Notes under the pieces: model-generated
What the model was told of the DNA's origin: nothing
Seen by the model: only the letters and a program-made list of their open reading frames with translations
Databases searched by the model: none
In this document: positions 1-7,330 of the stretch, one piece after another
Layout of the letters: each line of letters begins with the position of its first letter
Numbering within the stretch: the first letter of the stretch is position 1
From: Paramuribaculum sp.
GTDB taxonomy: Bacteria; Bacteroidota; Bacteroidia; Bacteroidales; Muribaculaceae
DNA: 18,361 bases
Reading direction: 5' to 3'
Assembly (NCBI GenBank): GCA_029058705.1
Contig: JAIDXA010000246.1
Span: 1-18,361, forward strand
Position numbers and translations under genes: made by a program

Positions 1-759
1 TGCCGGCCTACCCGAAACCGTTGATTCAGGTCGTTTCATCCTGATCGGATGGTCAGAATGCAGCGGCATCCACCGGGCGATACTGTCAAACCACACTGCT
101 GCGGACTCATAAGTCGGATGTGCGCCATCTTTCTGCCGGTCAAACTTCATCCCGTTCGAAACAAAAAATCGTCCCGGCGGAACATTCTTCGCGATCAGCT
201 CATTGATGCCGGTGTCCTCCTTCCAGTTAGGCGGACCTATCCAGACATAAGGAATATCACCGAGTTCCCTGATGATTTTTTTGACATAACCGTCGCGGCT
301 CTCCAATATTCCGCGCACAAACAGTTCGTTGCCCCCGAGGCTGATAAACACATATGTCGGATTGAACCGCTTCAGGAAATGTCTGAGTGTATCGCATTCG
401 GCCCATGTCTTTGTCGTCGAGCTATACCATATGACCGAATTCAGCGTATGACCGTTAGCCTTCGCATAAGCCCCAAGCCGACGGTTAAGCCCCTCGAGCA
501 TCGAGTCCCCAAAAATCAGAATGCGGTGCGATGCCGTATCCGCCCTGCTCTCTGCCTGACGCATCGACAAATGCTTCAACGCCACACCCGCCCCGACATC
601 CGCCTTGGCCGGATTGCGCGTCAGACGCTCCACAATCGGAGCAGGTTTCAGGTCAAAACCGAGAATCGAAACCCCGTCGGCCCATGAAACGACAACTATT
701 ACCAACAAGGCAACCGTCATAACACCCCATAGGCCTAAATAGTCCCTGAATTTTTTCAT
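1..759 (-). CDS. SGNH/GDSL-family hydrolase, membrane-anchored, 3' end cut by the window
   Basis: The reading frame is open from an ATG at 759 down to base 1 without a stop, giving 253 residues; the C-terminus lies outside the window. Residues 11-27 form one hydrophobic segment after a short basic start (MKKFRDYLG), so the protein is probably anchored in the inner membrane with its domain outside the cytoplasm. SGNH hydrolase signatures are visible: block I with Gly-Asp-Ser at 84-86 (IFGDSMLEG), block III GGNE at 142-145, and a block V Asp-x-x-His at 211-214 (DGAHPT). The nucleophile would be Ser86, with the Asp211/His214 pair. Such enzymes are esterases or acetyl-transfer partners acting on polysaccharides or envelope glycans; the substrate cannot be read here. 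In Bacteroidetes, N-anchored SGNH proteins often neighbour MBOAT acyltransferases, but the next gene is outside the window. The gene has its own promoter and diverges from the GH97 gene. Confidence 0.85.
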   Translation of the reverse strand, partial: MKKFRDYLGLWGVMTVALLVIVVVSWADGVSILGFDLKPAPIVERLTRNPAKADVGAGVALKHLSMRQAESRADTASHRILIFGDSMLEGLNRRLGAYAKANGHTLNSVIWYSSTTKTWAECDTLRHFLKRFNPTYVFISLGGNELFVRGILESRDGYVKKIIRELGDIPYVWIGPPNWKEDTGINELIAKNVPPGRFFVSNGMKFDRQKDGAHPTYESAAVWFDSIARWMPLHSDHPIRMKRPESTVSGRPA

Positions 760-785
760 TATTTAAGGTTTTAGATTTTACTTTC

Positions 786-818
786 CAAAAGTAAAAAAAA
801 ATAAACAGAATCGCAAAA
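786..818 (-). promoter_or_regulatory. Bacteroidetes-type promoter of the SGNH gene
   Basis: On the minus strand TACTTTTG (786-793) matches the -7 consensus TAnnTTTG exactly. A TTTTG at 814-818 lies 20 bases upstream, the expected place for the -33 element. This is the best two-part promoter in the window. The predicted start is near 779, about 20 nt before the ATG at 759. Confidence 0.7.
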
Positions 819-909
819 CACTACACAAACAAGCCCCACCACACGGGTTAAAATAAGTTAAATAAATTTCAATGCGCAATACCCGCTATTTCGTTTCGAA
901 AATTAAACC

Positions 910-917
910 TATCTTTG
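910..917 (+). promoter_or_regulatory. -7 element of the GH97 promoter
   Basis: TATCTTTG matches TAnnTTTG exactly and lies 31 bases before the GH97 ATG at 949, leaving a leader of about 25 nt. The -33 side is weak: only TTTCG-like sequence near 889-893. The 760-948 gap holds this promoter and the divergent SGNH promoter and nothing else I can recognise. Confidence 0.55.
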
Positions 918-948
918 CGAAAACTAACCATATCTCAGCCCACATGCA

Positions 949-3072
949 ATGAAGAAATATTCCTGCACTGCAATCGCACTGATTTTTAGCACTTCAATGC
1001 TACTTTCGGAAACAATTGAATCACCCGACGGCAATGTCGCACTCGATTTCTCACTGTCTGAAAACGGATCCCCCCGGTATTCCCTTTGCTATAAAGGGCG
1101 CGACGTCATAAAACCATCCGCACTCGGCATGAAAATCAAATCCGGAGGCGATCTGACCCACGGCTTCTCGATCGAAGCCACCGACACAGCAACAGTCGAC
1201 GAAACTTGGCAACCTGTCTGGGGCGAAGAATCGGAAATCCGCAACAACTATCGCGAATATAAAGTCAGACTTGTCCAGAACTCGACAAAGCGCCGAATGA
1301 ACCTGTGCTTCCGGGTGTTCAACGATGGAATAGGCTTCCGCTATGAATTCCCGATGCAGAAAAAACTCAGCCATTTCGTAATCACCGACGAAACGACCGA
1401 ATTTGCCATGCCGGGCGACCTGACAGCATGGTGGATTCCGGCCGACAACGACACCCAGGAATATGAATACACTCGCTCGACCCTGAGTCAGATACGCGAA
1501 AATTTCGACTCGACAGTCAACCCGACCTACAGATGGCAAGGGAAAACCGGACCTACCGACGTGCAGACGGCTCTGATGATGAAAACCGACGACGGTCTAT
1601 ATATCAATCTTCACGAAGCAGCCCTGACCGACTACCCCGTGATGCATCTACGGCTCAACGAAGACAACCTGACTTTCACTTCGCTGCTCGCCCCCGACGC
1701 AGCCGGCGACAAAGCCCATATGCAGAGCGACTGTTCCACACCCTGGCGCACCGTAATCGTCAGCGATGATCCCCGTGCCATCCTCGCCTCGAGAATCACG
1801 CTGAACCTCAACGAACCTTGCGCAATCAAGGATGTCAGCTGGATCAAACCCTGCAAATATGTCGGCGTATGGTGGGAAATGATCAACCGAAAGAGCAAAT
1901 GGAGCTACACCGACGACCTGCCGAACATCCATCTCGACCGGGTCGACTACTCCGCCACCAAACCCCACGGAAAACATGGCGCGACGACACAAAACGTCAC
2001 CCGCTACATAGACTTCGCCGCACGCCACGGCTTTGACGCCGTCCTTGTCGAAGGGTGGAACGTCGGATGGGAAGACTGGTCAGGCAAGGAAAAAGACGAA
2101 GTGTTCGACTTCATAACACCATACCCCGACTTCGACCTCCCGAAACTGCGCGACTATGCTGCGGAAAAAGGCATAAAACTGATCATGCATCACGAAACGT
2201 CAAGCTCGATCCGCAATTACGAGCGTCGCCTCGACGAAGCCTATCGCTTCATGAAAGAAAACGGCTACGATGCCGTCAAAAGCGGCTATGTCGGCAAAAT
2301 CATTCCGGCGGGAAGCAACCATTTCAGCCAATGGACCAACAACCACTATCTCCATGCCGTCAGGAAAGCCGCCGACTATAAAATAATGGTCAATGCACAC
2401 GAAGCCGTCAGACCGACAGGGCTGTGCCGCACATGGCCAAACCTCATCGCCAACGAATCGGCCAGAGGTTCCGAATATCACGCCTTCGGAGGAACCAAAC
2501 CCGGCCACACCGCAATCCTACCCTTCACCCGCTTGATAGGAGGCCCGATGGATTACACTCCGGGGCTTTTCGAAAACGACATTTCAAAATACAATCCGAA
2601 AAACAAATCATGGGTCAACACAACTCTGGCAAACCAGCTCTCGCTCTACGTCACAATGTCATCGCCTCTGCAGATGGCCGCCGACCTGCCTGAAACCTAC
2701 GAACGGTTTGCCGACGCTTTCCAGTTCATCAAGGATGTCGCCCTCGACTGGGACCGAAGCTTCTATCTCGAAGCCGAACCGATGGAATATGTCACCACCG
2801 CCCGCAAAACCAAAGGAAAAGAACAATGGTTCGTCGGAGGAACAAACGGACTCCACCCACGCGTTGCAACCGTCGATCTGTCATTCTTGCCCAAAGGACG
2901 AAAATTCACCGCGACCATCTACCGCGACGGAAACGATGCGCATTACCTGACCAATCCCCAAAGCTATATCATTGAAACCGTCAATGTCAATTCCAAGACA
3001 AAACTGAAAATCAAAGAAGCGGCTTCCGGAGGTTTCGCAATCGCCATCAACCCTGCCGCTCAGCAGCCGTAA
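949..3072 (+). CDS. Secreted GH97 alpha-glucosidase, SusB-like (inverting type)
   Basis: A 707-residue glycoside hydrolase family 97 protein, against about 738 for B. thetaiotaomicron SusB. Residues 1-20 look like a signal peptide (basic MKK, then a hydrophobic stretch), with no Cys in lipobox position, so periplasmic location is likely. The order is an N-terminal beta-sandwich, a (beta/alpha)8 catalytic barrel (about 270-600) and a short C-terminal beta domain. As I recall, SusB uses Glu194, Glu439, Glu508, Glu526 and Glu532 for calcium and catalysis. Subtracting a constant 23 lands on Glu171, Glu416, Glu485, Glu503 and Glu509 here, all present. The stretch VKSGYVG (443-449) has no Asp where retaining GH97 alpha-galactosidases carry their nucleophile. 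It should therefore release glucose from alpha-glucans with inversion. No susC/susD-like genes or other glycosidases are adjacent, so it stands as a single-gene unit. The start is supported by the signal peptide and the upstream -7 element. Confidence 0.93.
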   Translation: MKKYSCTAIALIFSTSMLLSETIESPDGNVALDFSLSENGSPRYSLCYKGRDVIKPSALGMKIKSGGDLTHGFSIEATDTATVDETWQPVWGEESEIRNNYREYKVRLVQNSTKRRMNLCFRVFNDGIGFRYEFPMQKKLSHFVITDETTEFAMPGDLTAWWIPADNDTQEYEYTRSTLSQIRENFDSTVNPTYRWQGKTGPTDVQTALMMKTDDGLYINLHEAALTDYPVMHLRLNEDNLTFTSLLAPDAAGDKAHMQSDCSTPWRTVIVSDDPRAILASRITLNLNEPCAIKDVSWIKPCKYVGVWWEMINRKSKWSYTDDLPNIHLDRVDYSATKPHGKHGATTQNVTRYIDFAARHGFDAVLVEGWNVGWEDWSGKEKDEVFDFITPYPDFDLPKLRDYAAEKGIKLIMHHETSSSIRNYERRLDEAYRFMKENGYDAVKSGYVGKIIPAGSNHFSQWTNNHYLHAVRKAADYKIMVNAHEAVRPTGLCRTWPNLIANESARGSEYHAFGGTKPGHTAILPFTRLIGGPMDYTPGLFENDISKYNPKNKSWVNTTLANQLSLYVTMSSPLQMAADLPETYERFADAFQFIKDVALDWDRSFYLEAEPMEYVTTARKTKGKEQWFVGGTNGLHPRVATVDLSFLPKGRKFTATIYRDGNDAHYLTNPQSYIIETVNVNSKTKLKIKEAASGGFAIAINPAAQQP

Positions 3073-4969
3073 CTACGAAACCATCTACTCTCACCTGCCC
3101 CCTGTCCATAAGTTCCCGGATAAGCGGCAACAGCGATTCCGAGCTGACTGAAAGCTGCGAAGCGATGTAATCGACCGTCGTGCGGCCAGGCTGACCGGCG
3201 ATCCTGACAATCTCCTTCATCAGATCTTGCCGCGCATTGGCCGTCGCGGAAGCTGCTTCCCGACGGCCGCGGCACACATCACACCTGCCGCAATCGCCGG
3301 CATCCGACTCGCCGAAATAACGCAACATCGACGCAACACGGCAACTTCCGCCATTAAAAACAAACCGCTTCATCGCCTCGATGCGCCTCTCCATGCGCTG
3401 ACGCATATCCTCATATACACTCCGCGGCAACATGACATGCTTCGGAAGCTCACGCGAAGTAGTGAAAATCACATATGGCGACGTCTTCTGCGGAACATAG
3501 CTCACCGCATGGCAGCGGCTCAGTTCAAGCAACGCCTCATAGACCTGCTTCGGCGACATCTGCAAACGGGCCGACAGCAGACTCTCCGATATATTGACAT
3601 AATCGGAAAACAAACCGGTGTAAGAGCGAAGTATCATCTGAAAGACACGGTCGGCACTCTCGCTCACATTCAAAGAATAGAGCTCATGCTTATCCATTAT
3701 CACCATAAGCCGTGAACGGGTCGAAATCTCATCGACATACTCGATATAGCCCGCACTTGTCAGCAGACCGAGCGCACTGCGGGCCACACGCGGATTGATC
3801 CGGAAACGATCGCAGAACAGCGAAAAGTCAAACTCCTCCATCAAACCGTAGCCTGATCCGACGGCAACCTCAAGAAAATTACACACAAGCTCATAGACCC
3901 GGCGAATCACATCCTTGTCCGGAAACGCCTCATTAAGCCGCCGCGTGAGCGTTCCCTTGTCGGCCGGCGACGCTATCACGACCGCATAAGCCGCACATCC
4001 GTCGCGCCCGGCACGACCCGCCTCCTGATAATACTCCTCCAGCGACGACGGCAGATCGACATGCACGACTGTCCTTACATCGGGCTTGTCAATGCCCATT
4101 CCGAAAGCGTTCGTAGCAACCATGACACGCGTCTGACCCGACTTCCATCGGTTCTGGCGTTCGTTTTTCTCCTCTGCCGACAGGCCGGCATGGTAAAACT
4201 CCGCCGAAATAGATTCCGCCACAAGCAGTTCAGCGATCTCGCGTGTCCGCCTTCGCGAACGGACATACACGATCGCGCTCCCCGACGTATTGCGCAACAC
4301 CCTGAGCAGCATCTCCTGCTTATGATCCGAAAACCTGACTATATAAGATATATTATCGCGCGCAAAACTCCTGACAAACATACGCCGTCCGCGAAACTCC
4401 AGACGATCCATGATGTCTGCGCTGACCTCCGGCGTTGCCGAAGCCGTCAGTGCCATCACACGCGACTGCGGAAACCTATGGCGCAATTCGGAAATGCGCA
4501 GATACGACGGACGGAAATCATATCCCCACTGCGAAATGCAATGAGCTTCATCGACAACAATCAGACTGACATCCATTTGCCCAAGCTCATCCACAAACCC
4601 CTTCGACTGGAGTTTTTCAGGCGACACGTAGAGCATTTTCGCGTGTCCGTAACGGCAACGGTCCATTGCAAGCTTCTGTTCGCCGCGTGAAAGACCCGAA
4701 TGAATCATACACGCCCTGATATCGCGCGAGCGAAGATTATCCACCTGATCCTTCATCAGCGATATCAGCGGGGTCACTACAAGCGTCAGCCCCGGAAGAA
4801 TCATGGCCGGAATCTGAAATGTCAGCGACTTGCCGCCCCCGGTGGGAAGCAGACCGAGTGTGTCCTCACCTCTGAGGACAGACTCGATGATCTCCTGCTG
4901 GAGCTCCCGGAACGAAGTGTAGCCCCAATACTTTTCAAGTACCGAACGAGGAGTGAGTGACTCTGTCAT
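3047..4969 (-). CDS. recQ: ATP-dependent DNA helicase RecQ
   Basis: A 640-residue 3'-5' superfamily 2 DNA helicase acting in recombination, repair and stalled-fork processing. Visible motifs: Walker A TGGGKS (43-48), DEAH box (140-143) followed by the RecQ-typical aromatic-rich loop CISQWGYDFRPSY (144-156), TASATP (175-180), and motif VI QEAGRAGRDG (315-324). Zinc-binding cysteines of the RQC region are Cys543, Cys560, Cys563 and Cys566, all intact. A winged-helix stretch follows, and the last 60 residues resemble a helix-turn-helix-like tail. I see no clear HRDC domain, which E. coli RecQ has. The ATG is 8 bases after the recJ stop, so the two genes are almost certainly cotranscribed. The 3' end overlaps the convergent GH97 gene by 26 bp with no terminator hairpin visible between them. 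Confidence 0.95.
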   Translation of the reverse strand: MTESLTPRSVLEKYWGYTSFRELQQEIIESVLRGEDTLGLLPTGGGKSLTFQIPAMILPGLTLVVTPLISLMKDQVDNLRSRDIRACMIHSGLSRGEQKLAMDRCRYGHAKMLYVSPEKLQSKGFVDELGQMDVSLIVVDEAHCISQWGYDFRPSYLRISELRHRFPQSRVMALTASATPEVSADIMDRLEFRGRRMFVRSFARDNISYIVRFSDHKQEMLLRVLRNTSGSAIVYVRSRRRTREIAELLVAESISAEFYHAGLSAEEKNERQNRWKSGQTRVMVATNAFGMGIDKPDVRTVVHVDLPSSLEEYYQEAGRAGRDGCAAYAVVIASPADKGTLTRRLNEAFPDKDVIRRVYELVCNFLEVAVGSGYGLMEEFDFSLFCDRFRINPRVARSALGLLTSAGYIEYVDEISTRSRLMVIMDKHELYSLNVSESADRVFQMILRSYTGLFSDYVNISESLLSARLQMSPKQVYEALLELSRCHAVSYVPQKTSPYVIFTTSRELPKHVMLPRSVYEDMRQRMERRIEAMKRFVFNGGSCRVASMLRYFGESDAGDCGRCDVCRGRREAASATANARQDLMKEIVRIAGQPGRTTVDYIASQLSVSSESLLPLIRELMDRGQVRVDGFVVTAAERQG

Positions 4970-4977
4970 GGACTGCC

Positions 4978-6705
4978 CTACTTGCGGAGACGTATACTCT
5001 TGACAAGAAGCTGAATCGGCGATGACGCGCTCTGATGTTTGTTATCCTCGATAGTATAGCATATGTCAAACGGCTTTTGCGAATGAATGTGGGCGAAATG
5101 CTCCGCCATATTGAAAGCGATTCCATGAAACACCTTGCCCGACGTGTCGTCGACAAGTTCGAACTTGATATGCTCCAGATTCTTCCCGACAAGTTTGCTT
5201 GTGCCGAAATCCATAACACCCCGCGTGCAGAAAACCGGACGCGTATTGCCCGGCCCGAACGGATTGAAACGGCGCAACGTGCTGATAAACGCAGGCGTTA
5301 TCTGCGAAAACGTGATATACGCATCGATATCCAGTTGCGGCTCAAGCTGATTCGGCTGTATATTGGCCGCCACATATTCCTCAAAACGCCTTATGAATTC
5401 CGGTATATTCTCTTCCTTGAGCGAAAGACCGACCGCATAAGGATGACCGCCGAAATTCTCGAGCAGGTCACGCGTCGAATCAACCGCCTTATAGATGTCG
5501 AAACCCTGGACCGAACGGCTCGATCCGGTTGCCAGACCGTTGGCAAGAGTCAGAACAACCGACGGCTTATAGTACAGCTCGGTCAGACGCGACGCGACAA
5601 TCCCGATGATACCCTTGTGCCAGTCTTTATTGTAGATGACAATCGACTTGCGGTCCGACAGAAGCTCTCCATGATGCTCCAGAATGCTGTTGGCCTCCTC
5701 CGTTATCCGCTTGTCAAGTTCCTTGCGGTCTTTATTATACTGGTCAATCGCCTTTCCCTTCTCATAGGCATCGCTGACATCCCGGGCTACAAGAAGCTCC
5801 ACAGCTTCCGCACCGCTCTGCATTCGGCCGGAGGCGTTGATGCGCGGACCAAGTTTGAAAATGACGTCGCTGATGGTGATCTCCTTGCCCATAAGGCCGC
5901 AGATCCTTATGATTGCCCTCAGACCCATGTTCGGATTCGAGTTCAGACGCCGAAGTCCGTGATAGGCCATGATCCGGTTCTCGTCGACCATCGGGACAAT
6001 GTCGGCGGCTATGCTGACTGCGACCAGATCGAGCATCCCCTCGAGATCGCTTGTCGGAATGCCGTTGCTCTTCGCGAATCCCTGCATGAACTTGAACCCC
6101 ACGCCGCAACCCGAAAGGTGCGGACACGGATAAGTCGACCCCTCGAGCTTCGGGTTGAGAATGGCCACTGCCTGCGGCAGCTCGTCATCGGGCACATGAT
6201 GGTCACAGATAATGAAATCGATTCCGAGCGTCTTCGCATAGGCTATCTCATCATTGGCCTTTATGCCGCAATCGAGAATGATTATCAGCTTGACATTCTG
6301 CTCCGCTGCCATATCGATGCTCCGGCGGGAAATCCCGTAGCCCTCGTCATAGCGGGTCGGAATATAATAATCGATATTGGAGTAGTACTGTCGTAGATAC
6401 TTGAACACAAGCGCGACTGCTGTCGTGCCGTCCACATCATAGTCTCCAAAAACCATGATGCGCTCCTTCCTTCCCATAGCTTTGTTGAGCCGCCCGACGG
6501 CCTTGTCCATGTCGGGCATCAGAAACGGGTCGTAAAGATCCTTGAGCGACGGATGGAAAAACCTATCCGCTTCTGCAAGCGTAGTGACTCCGCGCTCCAC
6601 CAGCAACTGACTGATAGGCGGACAATTGGAATACTCTTTAGCTAACTGCGATTCTGATTTTTGCTCTTCGTAAGTAAGGGGTGCATAATTCCATTTACTT
6701 GTCAT
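4978..6705 (-). CDS. recJ: Single-stranded-DNA-specific exonuclease RecJ
   Basis: A 575-residue 5'-3' single-strand DNA exonuclease of the DHH phosphoesterase family, nearly the length of E. coli RecJ. Motif I is DYDVDG (88-93), motif II includes Asp145 in ILDCG, motif III is DHH (168-170), and RINASGRM (288-295) follows. The DHHA1 domain carries GGHPYAVGLS (419-428). These supply the metal-binding aspartates and histidines. The C-terminal third resembles the RecJ OB-fold domain. RecJ degrades 5' ended strands in RecF-pathway recombination and mismatch repair, often with RecQ unwinding ahead of it, and recQ is the next gene 8 bp downstream. The start at 6705 gives a normal N-terminus (MTSKWNYAPLTYEEQ), preceded by an A-rich stretch. 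The likely promoter is far upstream (6926-6933), leaving a leader of about 210 nt. Confidence 0.95.
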   Translation of the reverse strand: MTSKWNYAPLTYEEQKSESQLAKEYSNCPPISQLLVERGVTTLAEADRFFHPSLKDLYDPFLMPDMDKAVGRLNKAMGRKERIMVFGDYDVDGTTAVALVFKYLRQYYSNIDYYIPTRYDEGYGISRRSIDMAAEQNVKLIIILDCGIKANDEIAYAKTLGIDFIICDHHVPDDELPQAVAILNPKLEGSTYPCPHLSGCGVGFKFMQGFAKSNGIPTSDLEGMLDLVAVSIAADIVPMVDENRIMAYHGLRRLNSNPNMGLRAIIRICGLMGKEITISDVIFKLGPRINASGRMQSGAEAVELLVARDVSDAYEKGKAIDQYNKDRKELDKRITEEANSILEHHGELLSDRKSIVIYNKDWHKGIIGIVASRLTELYYKPSVVLTLANGLATGSSRSVQGFDIYKAVDSTRDLLENFGGHPYAVGLSLKEENIPEFIRRFEEYVAANIQPNQLEPQLDIDAYITFSQITPAFISTLRRFNPFGPGNTRPVFCTRGVMDFGTSKLVGKNLEHIKFELVDDTSGKVFHGIAFNMAEHFAHIHSQKPFDICYTIEDNKHQSASSPIQLLVKSIRLRK

Positions 6706-6923
6706 TTATGTCGTTTTTTATTTTTTTGCTTTGGGGATTCCATCCGGCTACTGCACAGTCCGGCGGAATCTGGAAGGAGAATCCGAGGAACGAGGATCTC
6801 AATTTTCCCTGACAGCTTCCCGTGACGGGTGAGGAGAAAAACACGGCACTGCCAGGCAACACTGAACCCGATTTTTCAATTAAACCGTTTCACCAATCCG
6901 AAACGATACTATTTCAGCGTTTC
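6706..6923 (-). other. Long structured leader of recJ-recQ, or an unrecognised non-coding RNA
   Basis: This stretch between the -7 element and the recJ ATG has no credible reading frame but is rich in inverted repeats. (a) GATTCC (6736-6741) pairs with GGAATC (6765-6770), enclosing CCGG (6744-6747) paired with CCGG (6760-6763) and ACTG/CAGT at 6750-6759. (b) GAG plus ATCC (6777-6784, one bulged base) pairs with GGATCTC (6794-6800). (c) TTTTCC (6803-6808) pairs with GGAGAAAA (6833-6840, one bulge) around CCCG/CGGG (6819-6829). (d) GAAACG (6900-6905) pairs with CGTTTC (6918-6923) at the predicted 5' end. On the minus strand an A-rich run follows hairpin (a) before recJ, so no terminator is seen. 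I could not match it to the cobalamin, TPP, FMN or SAM riboswitches or to SRP RNA. Confidence 0.4.
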
Positions 6924-6925
6924 CG

Positions 6926-6933
6926 CAAAATTA
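6926..6933 (-). promoter_or_regulatory. -7 element of the probable recJ-recQ promoter
   Basis: The minus strand reads TAATTTTG, an exact TAnnTTTG match. No good TTG lies at the -33 position. No closer -7 match was found before recJ, so the operon probably starts near 6919. The stretch from 6934 to 7067 further upstream shows nothing I can identify. Confidence 0.45.
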
Positions 6934-7068
6934 CACAAAAAATCCCGCATTTCCGACCCCGGCTTTATTAAATATGCTTTAATTTATTTGACAATTCTAT
7001 GACAACCCCCGGCCTGACGGCAACCTCACAGGCCGCACTGCCACGCCACCGCTTCGATAAAAATAGTG

Positions 7069-7112
7069 AAAAAACCGATGCCGCGCCATTGAAGGACACC
7101 GCATCGGTTTTT
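7069..7112 (-). terminator. Intrinsic terminator, probably for the fumarase / small membrane protein unit
   Basis: ACCGATGC (7074-7081) pairs with GCATCGGT (7101-7108). The stem is extended by A/T pairs to 12 bp around a 19-base loop. A-rich (7069-7074) and T-rich (7108-7112) edges make it usable in both directions. Read on the minus strand it ends in six Ts, as expected downstream of the gene ending at 7331. The MITE copy lies between that gene and this hairpin. The nearest plus-strand gene upstream is far away. Confidence 0.6.
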
Positions 7113-7113
7113 A

Positions 7114-7301
7114 GAGAGTGTTTGGATTTAAATCAAATTAAGACTGAGAGTGTTTTTTTGAACGAATTCCGCGAGTTGAAGAAGGAGCATAGCGGGCTAT
7201 GCGACTGATGAGACTTGGCGGAATTCGCCAAAAAAGACCTCAGGATTATTTTGAAGTCTATACCTTTCATTGTTAACACGGTTTAAATTCAAATCACTCT
7301 C
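7114..7301 (+). mobile_element. MITE-like non-autonomous element, copy 1 (188 bp)
   Basis: Closely similar to the sequence at 14466-14660. It has terminal inverted repeats: the left end is GAGAGTGTTTGGATTTAAAT, and the right end read inward is GAGAGTGATTTGAATTTAAA, with one extra A. It is flanked by TTA on both sides (7111-7113 and 7302-7304), a 3-bp target duplication. Inside, GAGAGTGTTT is repeated directly at 7146-7155. CGAATTCCGC (7163-7172) pairs with GCGGAATTCG (7218-7227), and GCATAGC/GCTATGC (7188-7203) makes a tight inner hairpin. There is no transposase gene, so movement would need one supplied elsewhere. GAG ends with TNA duplication resemble the IS1031 group of the IS5 family, as I recall that group. 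It sits between the stop of the small membrane protein gene and its terminator. Confidence 0.85.
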
Positions 7302-7330
7302 TTAATCTATAAAAACTCTATAAAAACGAC

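Noticed and set aside
49..687. 212-codon plus-strand frame near the left edge
   Set aside because: The minus strand here encodes an SGNH hydrolase with GDS, GGNE and DxxH blocks and a two-part promoter; the plus frame is a shadow.
3073..3200. Search for a bidirectional terminator between GH97 and recQ
   Set aside because: No stem with a T-run was found, and the region is recQ coding sequence.
5035..6396. 453-codon plus-strand frame opposite recJ
   Set aside because: It is antisense to a complete RecJ with all catalytic motifs and shows no domain-like pattern of its own. Long antisense frames are common with this codon use.
6735..6850. Possible cobalamin riboswitch or SRP RNA
   Set aside because: CGGGAAG- and GGAAGGA-like strings occur, but the order of conserved blocks and the required flanking pairs do not match either family on either strand.
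6999..7208. 69-codon plus-strand frame
   Set aside because: It runs through the terminator hairpin and into the MITE, its composition is not protein-like, and its sequence is explained by those elements.
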